The notes beneath the pieces are model-generated. The model worked only from the letters and a program-made list of their open reading frames with translations. It did no database searches and had not been told where the DNA came from. Below are positions 26,244 to 34,822 of a DNA stretch of 64,000 nt, in pieces. Origin of the DNA: Spirochaetota bacterium. Its GTDB lineage: Bacteria > Spirochaetota > Brevinematia > Brevinematales > Brevinemataceae. The DNA lies in the NCBI GenBank assembly GCA_030154445.1, contig JAGUQW010000002.1:186001-250000 (forward strand), given 5' to 3'. Each line of letters starts with the position of its first letter. Position 1 is the stretch's first letter. The position numbers and the translations under genes are program-made.

Positions 26244-26275
26244 TCACTAAATTGCAGCATGGTGCAATTTAGTGA
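26244..26275. promoter_or_regulatory. 13-bp-arm dyad upstream of the methyltransferase gene
   Basis: TCACTAAATTGCA / TGCAATTTAGTGA with a 6-nt centre. It contains GCAGC, a GCNGC sequence, and abuts both a TATAAT-like -10 (minus strand, 26275-26280) and the ribosome site of the methyltransferase. Likely an operator or leader hairpin controlling methyltransferase expression. Confidence 0.6.
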
Positions 26276-26284
26276 TTATAAAAA

Positions 26285-26303
26285 AGTGAGATATGCACTC
26301 ACT
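26285..26303 (-). terminator. Short terminator after the endonuclease gene
   Basis: AGTGAG / CTCACT stem with a 7-nt loop, followed on the minus strand by TTTTTT. It lies 5 bp past the endonuclease stop codon, implying that the methyltransferase has its own promoter. Confidence 0.55.
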
Positions 26304-26307
26304 CTCC

Positions 26308-26826
26308 TTACGATAGTTTTATAATTTTTTTACTTCGAATATCTACCTTAGCAATTGCTGCAAGTTCTTTAGGTTCAATAATAAAATTAATTATACTGAA
26401 TCTAGGTCTTCGTCCAGAAGCTTGTTGCTGTGCAAAGCTTTCATTCTTGTTAACTTTAATTTTTTTTAACTCATCAGAGTTCATTCCTGTATCATAAATA
26501 TACAGTTCATCATTTTTCTTATCTAGTCTTAAAAAATAAAGTTTATCAAATTTTTCTGACGGTGAAAAGCTCGAAGTATCTAATCCCCAATTACTTGTGG
26601 CTTTAAACTCAATAATTTCATTACCATTTATAGCATCGCCACCACTACCTTTATTCCATTGAAAGCCTAGTGCGTAACACGCCATAGCTTCGCTAATGGT
26701 TTCGGGGAAATTAATACCCCTTGTAGCAGATGTTCGTATCCTTTGGTCTAGCTCTTTCCAAAGAAAATACATTTCGATCGCATCATAAAATATTGCTTTA
26801 TCTACAGTTACTAAATCTAATGCCAT
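26308..26826 (-). CDS. Type II restriction endonuclease, Bsp6I-like
   Basis: 172 residues, directly upstream of a C5 methyltransferase gene on the same strand. A PD-(D/E)XK-type active site is visible as GGDAINGNEIIEFKAT (about residues 62-77), with the Asp, Glu and Lys at usual spacing. The small size, the start MALDLVTVDKAIFYDAIEMYFLW and the RRPRFSIINFII C-terminus agree with the Bsp6I family, which cuts within GCNGC; specificity is inferred. No Shine-Dalgarno sequence precedes the ATG, while TGTGG...CCACA symmetry lies just upstream, so translation is probably weak, as often seen for restriction genes. Confidence 0.8.
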   Translation of the reverse strand: MALDLVTVDKAIFYDAIEMYFLWKELDQRIRTSATRGINFPETISEAMACYALGFQWNKGSGGDAINGNEIIEFKATSNWGLDTSSFSPSEKFDKLYFLRLDKKNDELYIYDTGMNSDELKKIKVNKNESFAQQQASGRRPRFSIINFIIEPKELAAIAKVDIRSKKIIKLS

Positions 26827-26901
26827 TTAATTATGTGGAGTGCATAGTCCCACAAATACAGTGTAGCATAAAATAATAAAAAAATATAGATCATAAATAA
26901 T

Positions 26902-26932
26902 AAAAAACGATTTATATATTAGGTCGTTTTTT
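26902..26932. terminator. Terminator-like hairpin in a divergent gap
   Basis: Perfect 9-bp stem AAAAAACGA / TCGTTTTTT with a 13-nt loop and T tracts on both strands. It lies upstream of both flanking genes, which read away from it, so it terminates no gene now present. Confidence 0.65.
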
Positions 26933-26994
26933 ATTTGTCAATTATACAATATATAACTATATTTAGTTATATAAATATAATATAGGGCGTAAGT

Positions 26995-27939
26995 ATGTTC
27001 AAAAATTTTTTTTTAATATTTGGTATCATATTATTTGGTACAGTAAATTTAGTATATGGACAAGATGCTACTGTTTTTAACCCCGATCCAGCAGTTGGTA
27101 TTAGAAGTGATAGAGATTTTGATTCTGTAGACGATCAGGGATGGTATTGGTTGAATTCTATGTATTTTAGATGGTCTTATTTTGGAGCTTATTATCAAAC
27201 TCGTCTTTATTATCGATTACCAATTTTTAGAGATCAAAATTCTTTTTGGTTTGCTGATTCAGCTTTTATGGTGGGTATAGAACAGGATATAGGTCCATTT
27301 GAAAGAACGAGTTTATATCTATTTTGGCAGCCTGTTATTGCTCTTGCTTTTGAAATGAGAATGGGTTATGAACAGGATGTGGCTAATTATTTAAAACCTG
27401 TGGAAGTAGATGGGGCACATGCTGATTATAATTTTGCATTACCACCTTTTACAGGTCAAAATCCAAATAATAAAACACCAAATTATCAAGGAGGAAAAGC
27501 TTTTGTTCTAGAATTTACACCAACTTTAACTATGGGTGGATCTATAGGTGATGGAATGTTAGCGCTTATTTATTCTCCTATTATGACATATGTTAAAAAT
27601 TTTCAATTACATAATGATAAATACTATTTCTATGGAAGAGATATTGTTGTTATGTTACCTACAGATATTTATTGGAAACATAATATTAAATTAGGATACA
27701 ACTTTACCGGTACAGGAATGTCTATGGCAGTAATAAGTATTATTGAACATGTACAATCGTCTGGAAGATTAATGAGAGCAGGTTTATTCGGTGGATTTAA
27801 TTTTGAAAAACAATTGAAAAAATATCCTAATTTAATTCCTTTTTTTAGAGCTCAAGTAGGATCATGGTTGTCAGATGAATATCTAAAAGGAGATTTTGCT
27901 ATAGGAATTAATGGAGGATTGATTTGGAAATTTACATAG
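26995..27939 (+). CDS. Putative outer-membrane protein, paralogue of the 17894 gene
   Basis: 314 residues. The signal peptide ends near VYGQ (residue 22). The mature protein begins with an acidic segment, then QGWYWLNSMYFRWSYFGAYYQT and a series of amphipathic aromatic strands. It ends in LIWKFT, close to the terminal-aromatic rule for barrels. Blocks shared with the 17894 protein include DQNSFWFADSAF, TSLYLFWQPVIALAF, NFALPPFTGQNPNNK and IKLGYNFTGTGMSMAVISII. The family is not recognised. The leader TATAGGGCGT before the ATG is nearly the same as at ldhA. A strong terminator follows. Confidence 0.78.
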   Translation: MFKNFFLIFGIILFGTVNLVYGQDATVFNPDPAVGIRSDRDFDSVDDQGWYWLNSMYFRWSYFGAYYQTRLYYRLPIFRDQNSFWFADSAFMVGIEQDIGPFERTSLYLFWQPVIALAFEMRMGYEQDVANYLKPVEVDGAHADYNFALPPFTGQNPNNKTPNYQGGKAFVLEFTPTLTMGGSIGDGMLALIYSPIMTYVKNFQLHNDKYYFYGRDIVVMLPTDIYWKHNIKLGYNFTGTGMSMAVISIIEHVQSSGRLMRAGLFGGFNFEKQLKKYPNLIPFFRAQVGSWLSDEYLKGDFAIGINGGLIWKFT

Positions 27940-27967
27940 AATTTTATAAAAGAAATTAAATTACTAT

Positions 27968-28002
27968 AAAAAAGCACGATTACATATTAATCGTGCTTTT
28001 TT
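27968..28002. terminator. Strong bidirectional terminator between convergent genes
   Basis: Perfect 15-bp stem AAAAAAGCACGATTA / TAATCGTGCTTTTTT with a CATAT loop. Confidence 0.94.
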
Positions 28003-28036
28003 AATACACCTTATTATAAGGATATATTAAATAGTG

Positions 28037-28531
28037 TTATTGTATTGCTAGCGTTGTGCCTGTATGTGTGAAAATATTACTCTCTTTGTAAGTCTCTGTA
28101 TACCATGTTTTTTTTTCTTCTATAGTCGCAGAAGGTAAAATTGATGGTGGAATTTTTTTAAAGGATCCTTGGTAAATAATAGGTTTTTGTGCAATGTTAT
28201 TAAATCCTATACCAACACCTATAAATAACTTTAACACTTCTTTATTAAGAGTATATTCAAAGGTGTAATAAGCAAATGTAGAATGACCTACGGTATTTAT
28301 TTTGTGAACAAGAGGTGTTGTAACCCCATCTATATCTGTAAAATTATAAGTAAAAGAACCATCGGTATTAAAAATTAAAGGAATAGAAGATGCTATATTT
28401 ATATCTGCAGGATCAGGTAAGTACCAAGTATTTTGGGTTAATTGATTGATAAAAGTAGTATTTTTTTCAGATTTTGTAGAACATTGAGTAAAAGAGAAGA
28501 TAACTAATATTGGATATAGATAATATTGCAT
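28037..28531 (-). CDS. Putative lipoprotein
   Basis: 164 residues. The short signal MQYYLYPILVIFSFTQC ends in a lipobox-like FTQC (Cys 17). The mature part contains NTWYLPDPADINIASSIPLI, loosely like lipocalin or extracytoplasmic DUF domains that start with a W-x-L strand, and is beta-rich throughout. Function unknown. AAGGAA lies before the ATG. It is divergent from the next gene and convergent with the outer-membrane protein gene, so it is monocistronic. Confidence 0.75.
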   Translation of the reverse strand: MQYYLYPILVIFSFTQCSTKSEKNTTFINQLTQNTWYLPDPADINIASSIPLIFNTDGSFTYNFTDIDGVTTPLVHKINTVGHSTFAYYTFEYTLNKEVLKLFIGVGIGFNNIAQKPIIYQGSFKKIPPSILPSATIEEKKTWYTETYKESNIFTHTGTTLAIQ

Positions 28532-28588
28532 GACAATTCCTTATTAAATAGAATAACATATTTAGAGACTATAGTCAATTCATATGTC

Positions 28589-28617
28589 TTGACATTATGT
28601 TCATATTATATTATAAT
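28589..28617 (+). promoter_or_regulatory. Full-consensus promoter of the 28654 barrel gene
   Basis: TTGACA, 17 bp, TATAAT. Its position over the upstream in-frame ATG (28597) supports the later start for the gene. Confidence 0.9.
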
Positions 28618-28653
28618 AGTATAAATTCAATACATTTAGGGAGAATTCTTAAT

Positions 28654-29193
28654 ATGTACAAAAAAATAATATTATTTATTTTTGTTATGATACCAAGCTT
28701 AGGATTTTCATTTTTTGGTCATGATGATGATTTGACTGGTTGGGTTGGTTACGATCAACAATTCGGAATTTTAAATGATAAATTTATTACTTATGGTGGA
28801 GCTTCAGCTGGTGTTTCAATATTTGGCATATCATTAGGAGCTGCAGTATATGGTAATTATGGGCATAATGTGTATGTTTCGTCTTTACCACCAATGAGTG
28901 CAACTATGATTTATGGTGGAGTTATTATAGGTTATAAAAGCCCAGAAATTGAATTTGTACGCTTTAGACTTAATACTCTTTTAGGATATGGTACTGTTGA
29001 ATTAGGTGCTCATAAAACAGGACATTTTGTAGTATCGCCAACATTCTATGTAGATTTCGAAGTATTTGATCAAGTGAATTTCAGTGTTGGTGTTACTTAT
29101 CGTTATTTCCATGAAGTAGATAATACTATTGGACTAAATAAAGCTGAAAATAGCTTTGCTGGATCTATTTCTTTTTCATGGATTGATAATTAA
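28654..29193 (+). CDS. Small putative outer-membrane beta-barrel protein
   Basis: 179 residues from the ATG with AGGGAG upstream. The signal peptide MYKKIILFIFVMIPSLGFSF is followed by an acidic start (GHDDDLTGWVGYD). Then come about eight alternating strands rich in Gly, Tyr and Phe (for example SAGVSIFGISLGAAVYGNYG), ending AGSISFSWIDN. The size and pattern suggest an eight-stranded barrel of the OmpW/OmpX type, but no family signature is certain. The perfect promoter implies abundant expression. Confidence 0.75.
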   Translation: MYKKIILFIFVMIPSLGFSFFGHDDDLTGWVGYDQQFGILNDKFITYGGASAGVSIFGISLGAAVYGNYGHNVYVSSLPPMSATMIYGGVIIGYKSPEIEFVRFRLNTLLGYGTVELGAHKTGHFVVSPTFYVDFEVFDQVNFSVGVTYRYFHEVDNTIGLNKAENSFAGSISFSWIDN

Positions 29194-29212
29194 TAATTAT
29201 AAAATATATAAA

Positions 29213-29240
29213 AAAAACTCCCTAATTTAGGGTGTTTTTT
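29213..29240 (+). terminator. Terminator after the small barrel gene
   Basis: AAAAAACTCCCTAA / TTAGGGTGTTTTTT with one T-T mismatch, then a T run. It may also serve guaA, which converges from the right. Confidence 0.8.
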
Positions 29241-29277
29241 TATGGGTTATTATTAGTAATTAAAGAATAATTATTTT

Positions 29278-30831
29278 TTACTCCCATTCAATAGTAGCAG
29301 GCGGTTTTGATGATATATCATAAACAACACGAGCTATTTCTGGAACTTCATTAGTAATACGGGAAGAAATTTCTCTGAGATCTTTCATCTTAAATTCATA
29401 AATATCAGCACTAATACCATCAACAGAACAAACAGCTCTTAAGGCAATAGTATAACCATATTTTCTAATATCGCCTGCTACACCTACAGATTTGATAGGT
29501 AAAAAGACGGCAAATGCTTGCCAAATTTTTGAATAAAGTCCACGCTTGTGTAATTCTTCTATATAGATAGCATCGGCATTTTGAAGAATACGACATTTGT
29601 CAGCATCTACTGCACCTAAGATACGCACGCCTAATCCAGGTCCAGGAAAAGGGTGTCTAAAAATTAATGTTTCGGGTAATCCTAGGTGAAGCCCCAAAGA
29701 TCTAGCATTATCTTTGTATAATTCTTTTAATGGTTCTACTAATTTTCCAGATTCTCTTTTTTCTACAATTAAAGGAGAATTAACATTGTGATGACTTTTT
29801 ATAGTATTAGCTTTAGTACCAACTCCTTTACCAGATTCGATAAGATCTGTGTAAAGAGTACCTTGGGCCAAATAAAAGTCTTCAGGGAGACCTATCTTTT
29901 TCACTTCATCTATAGTAACAGTAACAAATAAATCGCCAATAATATGACGCTTACTTTCAGGATCATTAATATCTTTTAAAGCATCAAAAAAACGAGTCTT
30001 AGCATCAATAATATGAAGATACTTTGCGTTAAGTTGTTGAAGAATATGGCGAATCTCATCTGTTTCATTTTTTCTCATTAATCCTGTATCAATATACATG
30101 AGATGAATTTTTTCTGGATTTAGAGTTTTTAGAAGTACTGCTGCGGCAACACTAGAATCCACTCCACCAGATACTAATAATAATACAGTATTGTCTTGTA
30201 CTTGTGTTTTGATAGAATGGGAAATATTTTGAAAAGTATTTTCTATAGATATTCCCTCTGGAGTGAGATTGGAAATATATTTAGCGAAATTATTTAAAAT
30301 TACGCTTCCTTTCTGAGAATGAGCCAATTCAGGATGAAATTGCAATCCCCAAAAATGAAATTCTTTACAATATGCAGCGGCTGGGTGAGCATGAGACTCA
30401 GCAATAAGAGTAAATGTTTCTGGTAATTTAGTGATACTATCCCCATGAGACATCCATGTGATAAAATCTTTGTCAATATCTTTGAAAAGAGGGTCTTCAT
30501 GAATAATAGATACAGAACATTCTCCATATTCGCGTATGAGAGATGCTTCTACTTTTCCTCCAAGATTATGGATAGTACATTGAAATCCATAACAAATGCC
30601 GAGTTTGGGTAGAGGAAGTTTTAGAATATTGATATCATAGTTAGGGGCTTTTGTTTCATATACAGAAGAAGGAGATCCTGAAAAAATAATTGCATTTGGA
30701 TTTTTTGCAAGAATATCTGCAGCAGTAGTATTAGTTGGTAAAATTTCAGAAGTGTATCCCAGATCTTGTAATCGGCGTTGAATAAGATGTGTTGATTGAC
30801 TACCAAAATCTAAAATAATAAATTGACTCAT
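29278..30831 (-). CDS. guaA: GMP synthase (glutamine-hydrolysing)
   Basis: Converts XMP to GMP using glutamine and ATP. 517 residues. The N-terminal class I amidotransferase has LGICYGFQ with the catalytic Cys (about 79) and the GLQFHPELAHS histidine/glutamate pair. The ATP-pyrophosphatase P-loop is LLVSGGVDSSVAAAVL (about 217). The dimerisation domain ends in the canonical KPPATIEWE. It follows guaB by 22 bp, making a two-gene guanine branch operon. Very safe. Confidence 0.97.
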   Translation of the reverse strand: MSQFIILDFGSQSTHLIQRRLQDLGYTSEILPTNTTAADILAKNPNAIIFSGSPSSVYETKAPNYDINILKLPLPKLGICYGFQCTIHNLGGKVEASLIREYGECSVSIIHEDPLFKDIDKDFITWMSHGDSITKLPETFTLIAESHAHPAAAYCKEFHFWGLQFHPELAHSQKGSVILNNFAKYISNLTPEGISIENTFQNISHSIKTQVQDNTVLLLVSGGVDSSVAAAVLLKTLNPEKIHLMYIDTGLMRKNETDEIRHILQQLNAKYLHIIDAKTRFFDALKDINDPESKRHIIGDLFVTVTIDEVKKIGLPEDFYLAQGTLYTDLIESGKGVGTKANTIKSHHNVNSPLIVEKRESGKLVEPLKELYKDNARSLGLHLGLPETLIFRHPFPGPGLGVRILGAVDADKCRILQNADAIYIEELHKRGLYSKIWQAFAVFLPIKSVGVAGDIRKYGYTIALRAVCSVDGISADIYEFKMKDLREISSRITNEVPEIARVVYDISSKPPATIEWE

Positions 30832-30853
30832 AGGGACTCCTTATAGAATTATT

Positions 30854-31963
30854 TTATTTATGATAATTAGGGGCAGATTTGATACTAAGAAGATCATGAG
30901 CATGAGACTCATTAAGTCCAGCTGGGGTTATTTCTATAAATTTTTTATAATTATTCATGTGGGTAATAGTTTGTTGACCACAATACCACATTCCTTTTTT
31001 AATACCGGTAACAATTTGGTGAAAGACTTCATCCAAATATCCACTACAAGGAACTAATCCTTCTACCCCCTCTGGTACGATAGCTTTATTTTGTTCACTT
31101 TGATAACGAGCTGATCCGCCATTAGTCATAGCATCCATAGAACCCATCCCTCGGTATTTTTTGAATGATTTGTTATTTTGAATGATGTTTTCTCCAGCTG
31201 ATTCTATTGTAGTAGCAAGCATATTGCCAAGCATTACTACATTAGCACCAGCACCAATAGATTTGACAATATCTCCAGAATAACGAAGGCCGCCATCAGA
31301 AATACACGGGATAGAATGTTTTAGACATTCTTCAGAACACAGTAAGGTCGCCGATAGTTGAGGGATCCCTATACCACAAATAATACGCGTAGTGCAGATA
31401 GATCCTGCTCCGACACCTATTTTTACAGCGTCTGAACCAGCTTCTATCAATCTTCGTGTTCCATCTACTGTTGCCGCATTACCACCCATAATAGGGATAG
31501 AAAATTGTTTTTTACATTCTGTAATAGCGTTAAGAGTGAAGGTACTATCCCCATGAGCAACATCAAATACAACAAAATCAACACCAGCTTCTACTAATAA
31601 AGGCATTCTAATAAGATAATCTTGTGGGGCAACAGCTGCTCCAACAAGGAGTTTTTGATTTTGATCTAAGGAAGCTAAAGGATATTTTGTAAAATCTACG
31701 GGAGTTTGTTTGAGTTGTTTAATTTGGAAAGCTTGATTTTCAGGAGTTATGTTCCTATGAATAACACCAACTCCACCAAGTTTTGCCATTTGGGTAGCCA
31801 TAAGTAATTCAGTAACGGTATCCATCGCTGCAGAAATAATAGGAATATTTAAAAAAATATTACTAATCAAACGTGTTCGGAGAGATATTTCCTCTAAAGA
31901 GAATGAAGCTAAATTAGGGACGAGAAGCACATCATCGTAGCTATAGAATTTTTGAAAAGTCAT
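30854..31963 (-). CDS. guaB: IMP dehydrogenase lacking CBS (Bateman) domains
   Basis: Oxidises IMP to XMP, the committed step to GMP. Only 369 residues against about 480-500 in most bacteria. The barrel begins [17 protein letters not shown] and IMP loops include [10 protein letters not shown], the catalytic-cysteine loop [10 protein letters not shown] (Cys 190), [14 protein letters not shown], and [10 protein letters not shown]. Where the two CBS domains normally sit (after VIHRNI, residue 71) only about 25 residues bridge to LLVGAAV. The reading frame is intact and the active site complete, so this is a domain-deleted but probably active enzyme. Short forms are known in Borrelia. Upstream of guaA. 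Confidence 0.93.
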   Translation of the reverse strand: MTFQKFYSYDDVLLVPNLASFSLEEISLRTRLISNIFLNIPIISAAMDTVTELLMATQMAKLGGVGVIHRNITPENQAFQIKQLKQTPVDFTKYPLASLDQNQKLLVGAAVAPQDYLIRMPLLVEAGVDFVVFDVAHGDSTFTLNAITECKKQFSIPIMGGNAATVDGTRRLIEAGSDAVKIGVGAGSICTTRIICGIGIPQLSATLLCSEECLKHSIPCISDGGLRYSGDIVKSIGAGANVVMLGNMLATTIESAGENIIQNNKSFKKYRGMGSMDAMTNGGSARYQSEQNKAIVPEGVEGLVPCSGYLDEVFHQIVTGIKKGMWYCGQQTITHMNNYKKFIEITPAGLNESHAHDLLSIKSAPNYHK

Positions 31964-32065
31964 AATGAATCCTTATATGTAGATTATAATATCTGTCTAT
32001 AATTAGGAAATTTTCCTTTATGATTATTTTTCTGAGCTAAGACTATTAATATTTTTAATATAGTT

Positions 32066-32821
32066 TTAGGGATAATAAAAAATAGTGTATATATTATCTT
32101 TTATAAATCTTATAATGTGATTATCTAACAAAATACGACATTCATTTTTCAACCCTTTTTGAATTAATATATTTTTTAATATATTTTTAAACAAACAAAA
32201 TATTTTTGGATCTTTAATAGATCCTAAATCATATGAAGGAAGTAGTAGCCAATCTTTTAAAGAGTCTTTATGTTTTTCTACTGGTATATAAATAGTATTA
32301 TTAATTTCTAGTGCTATTGGAATTAGAGTGTTTAGGTTTGTATTTTTAGAAATAGATAATAATTTTATGTCAGGATAATGTTTTTGAATTAAGTTAATAA
32401 TAGCCTTCTCAATATCTATAGCATGATTGATTGTTGAGATTGTGTGACTATTTACACCAAAATATTTATGCCTAATAAAGGAAAATTGTGGTCCAATCAT
32501 AAAAGGATAAGGTGTTTTTAGGTCAGGGTAGAAATCGATTTCTGTAATAAAAATAGTTTTATATCCAAGAGTTATCGCTGTTAAAATAGCTAGTATTCCT
32601 GCAGTAGGAACTTTTTTGTTATAAAATAAGTGATATTGTAAAAAATCATGTATAATAGGACTAATTTCTTTATAGGTAGTAAGTAATATCTTTTCCTAAA
32701 TAATATTTATCTTCAAAATAAAAATTATTTATACGCATAGTATGATATTTTTCAGGTAAGCATTTATAATTAATTTCTGTGAAAGAATGTCCATTACCAA
32801 TCCTTAATTATGAAGCTTCAT
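32066..32821 (-). pseudogene. Decayed GT42 (CstI/CstII-like) sialyltransferase
   Basis: Translating the minus strand in pieces recovers a GT42 enzyme. One frame gives GNGHSFTEINYKCLPEKY, then INNFYFEDKYYLGKDI, very close to the GNGPSLKEIDYSRLP and NQFYFEDKYYLGK that I recall from Campylobacter Cst proteins. A frameshift follows. The next frame gives KKVPTAGILAILTAITLGYK, then TIFITEIDFYPD, matching ITSGVYM.AIALGYKEIYLSGIDFY. The remainder, 144 residues from MIGPQFSF, still includes a DIEKAI...IKLLSISKNTNLN tail. Defects: no in-frame start (stop just upstream), at least one frameshift near 32665, and about 55-60 residues missing from the centre. No longer functional. Confidence 0.82.
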
Positions 32822-33025
32822 AAAATTTTAGCATATTATAAAAGTATTGTCAATATAATGTGTTGTCAATAAATATTTATAAAATAAATAAAAGTACTAA
32901 ATACTTGTATTCAATATAATAATTTTATGAAAATTTTTTCTAACTTAGATAGTATACTACGCTATATTGAATGACACATGAAAACAAATTATAATAAATA
33001 TTATGTTGAAACTATTTATAGACAC

Positions 33026-33054
33026 TTGAATTTTGATGATAAATTATGTATACT
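33026..33054 (+). promoter_or_regulatory. Promoter of the 33121 flavoprotein gene
   Basis: TTGAAT, 17 bp, TATACT. The rest of the 300-bp gap back to the sialyltransferase relic is AT-rich with no gene that I can see. Confidence 0.65.
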
Positions 33055-33070
33055 ATCTAGTATAATATTG

Positions 33071-33089
33071 ACCTAGCTTTAAGCTAGGT
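33071..33089 (+). promoter_or_regulatory. Leader hairpin, possible attenuator
   Basis: ACCTAGCTT / AAGCTAGGT, 9-bp arms around one T, followed by TTTTG. It lies in the 5' leader of the 33121 gene, between promoter and ribosome site, so it could reduce read-through. Confidence 0.5.
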
Positions 33090-33120
33090 TTTGTATTGGA
33101 TATTTTATTGAGGAATATAT

Positions 33121-34515
33121 ATGTATGATATAATTTTTGTTGGAGCAGGACAATCCGCTATTATGGGATCTTACGAAGCTTTGAGGTTAAATCCGAATTT
33201 AAAAATATTGTTGATTGATAAAGGATTAATGTGGGAAGATCGTTTGGAAGCTGTTACCTCTAAAAACAAAAACACAATGTCACCCATTGTTTATGGAGTA
33301 GGTGGTGCTGGAGCTTTTTCTGATTGTAAATTTAATTTAGACTATAGAGTGGGTGGGGATGTTTTTACTATTGCTGGAAAAACAGCAGTTGATTCATTAA
33401 TTCAACATACCGTAGATTTGTATAAAGAATTAGGTTGTACTGTTGAACCTGTCGGTGGTACTACAAATACCGAAGTATCAGCTATTAAAAAATCTTGTAT
33501 AGAAAATAATGTGCAATTAGTAGATACGCTTACTATGCATTTAGGTACAGATGGAGCAAGAGATCTCTATACTTTATTAATTAATTCTATTAAAGAAAAA
33601 AATGTAAAATTTGCAACTTCTGCAGAATGGGAAGATTTGATTATAGAAAATGAACAATTAGTAGGCGTTGAGTATTCTCAAAATGGTGAGATGAAAAAAG
33701 CTATGGGAAATAAAATTGTCATAGCGGTTGGTCGTAGTGGGGCTAGTAAAATGCAAGAAATAGCCAAAAAATATACCATCAATTTTGAACAAGGTGGTGT
33801 TGATGTTGGAGTTCGTGCAGAAATCCCAGACATTGTTATGCAATCTATTAACGAACATTTTTATGAAGCTAAAATGATCTACTATACCAACAAATACAAA
33901 GATAAAATGAGAACTTTTTGTAGTAATCCTAGCGGATTTGTTGCCGTAGAAAAACATACAGATGGGATTGTTTTAGCGAATGGTCATGCTTATAAAAATC
34001 GTAAATCTACTAATACTAATCTAGCGTTACTATGTACTCAGAGTTTTACAGAACCTTTTAACGAGCCTTTTGAATATGCCAAATCTATTGCTAGAATGAG
34101 TGCTATGTTGACAGGAGGGAAAGTTCTTTGTCAATCTTATGGAGATCTTGTGACACATAGAAGATCAACAGAAGAACGGCTTGCACGATTGAATATTACT
34201 CCGACGACTACAGATTATATAGCTGGTGATATTTCTTTGGCTTGTCCCAAACGAATTTTAGATAATATTATTGAATTCATTGAAGTCCATGGTAAGATAG
34301 CTCCGGGATTTGCGTCTTCAGATTTATTATTGTATTTTCCAGAAATTAAATTTCGTAGTGTGCGTTTAAAAATCGATCAAAATATGGAAACAAGTATGAA
34401 AGGATTGTATGTCGCTGGGGATAGTTCTGGCTATGGTAGTGGACTCAATCAAGCTGCTGTAATGGGCATACTTGCTGTAAGACATATTTTGGGATATGAG
34501 GCTGAAACAGTTTGA
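33121..34515 (+). CDS. FAD-dependent dehydrogenase (COG2509-type)
   Basis: 464 residues. The N-terminal FAD motif is GAGQSAIMGSYEALRLNP with the following acidic LLIDKG. Then YGVGGAGAFSDCKFN, a stretch typical of the uncharacterised COG2509 flavoproteins, and the closing FAD motif GLYVAGDSSGYGSGLNQAAVMG. The family is widespread in anaerobes and its reaction is unknown. It has its own promoter and a hairpin leader. No partner genes are close. The FAD-binding role is certain; the substrate is not. Confidence 0.85.
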   Translation: MYDIIFVGAGQSAIMGSYEALRLNPNLKILLIDKGLMWEDRLEAVTSKNKNTMSPIVYGVGGAGAFSDCKFNLDYRVGGDVFTIAGKTAVDSLIQHTVDLYKELGCTVEPVGGTTNTEVSAIKKSCIENNVQLVDTLTMHLGTDGARDLYTLLINSIKEKNVKFATSAEWEDLIIENEQLVGVEYSQNGEMKKAMGNKIVIAVGRSGASKMQEIAKKYTINFEQGGVDVGVRAEIPDIVMQSINEHFYEAKMIYYTNKYKDKMRTFCSNPSGFVAVEKHTDGIVLANGHAYKNRKSTNTNLALLCTQSFTEPFNEPFEYAKSIARMSAMLTGGKVLCQSYGDLVTHRRSTEERLARLNITPTTTDYIAGDISLACPKRILDNIIEFIEVHGKIAPGFASSDLLLYFPEIKFRSVRLKIDQNMETSMKGLYVAGDSSGYGSGLNQAAVMGILAVRHILGYEAETV

Positions 34516-34822
34516 TTAAATTTAACAAAAATAGTAATGGATGCTTAATTTACTTATTATATATGTAAACAAAAAACTCCATATTTTGAATTCTTATGAA
34601 GATATCATTTTGTATCTGTTGAAATCACTTCTTATTTTGAATATAAAATAATTCTATCTTCTACTTTAATAAGTAGCAATAAATAATATTATTAATGATT
34701 TTATAGATCCTGATAATTATAAAAATAACTCAGAATAGTAAAAATTTGTTATAAAGATCATCGCAAATTTTTTTTGAATAAATATTCAAAATTAAAAAAT
34801 TAATTAACACGATGGAGATACT
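34516..34822. other. Gene-free stretch with small dyad
   Basis: AT-rich gap of about 300 bases. I see no recognisable gene; short protein-like fragments in both frames contain stops and match nothing that I know. Near its end TTTTGAATA-AA-TATTCAAAA (34772-34791, 9-bp perfect arms) precedes the 46-residue gene and could be a terminator for 33121 or an operator. Confidence 0.5.
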
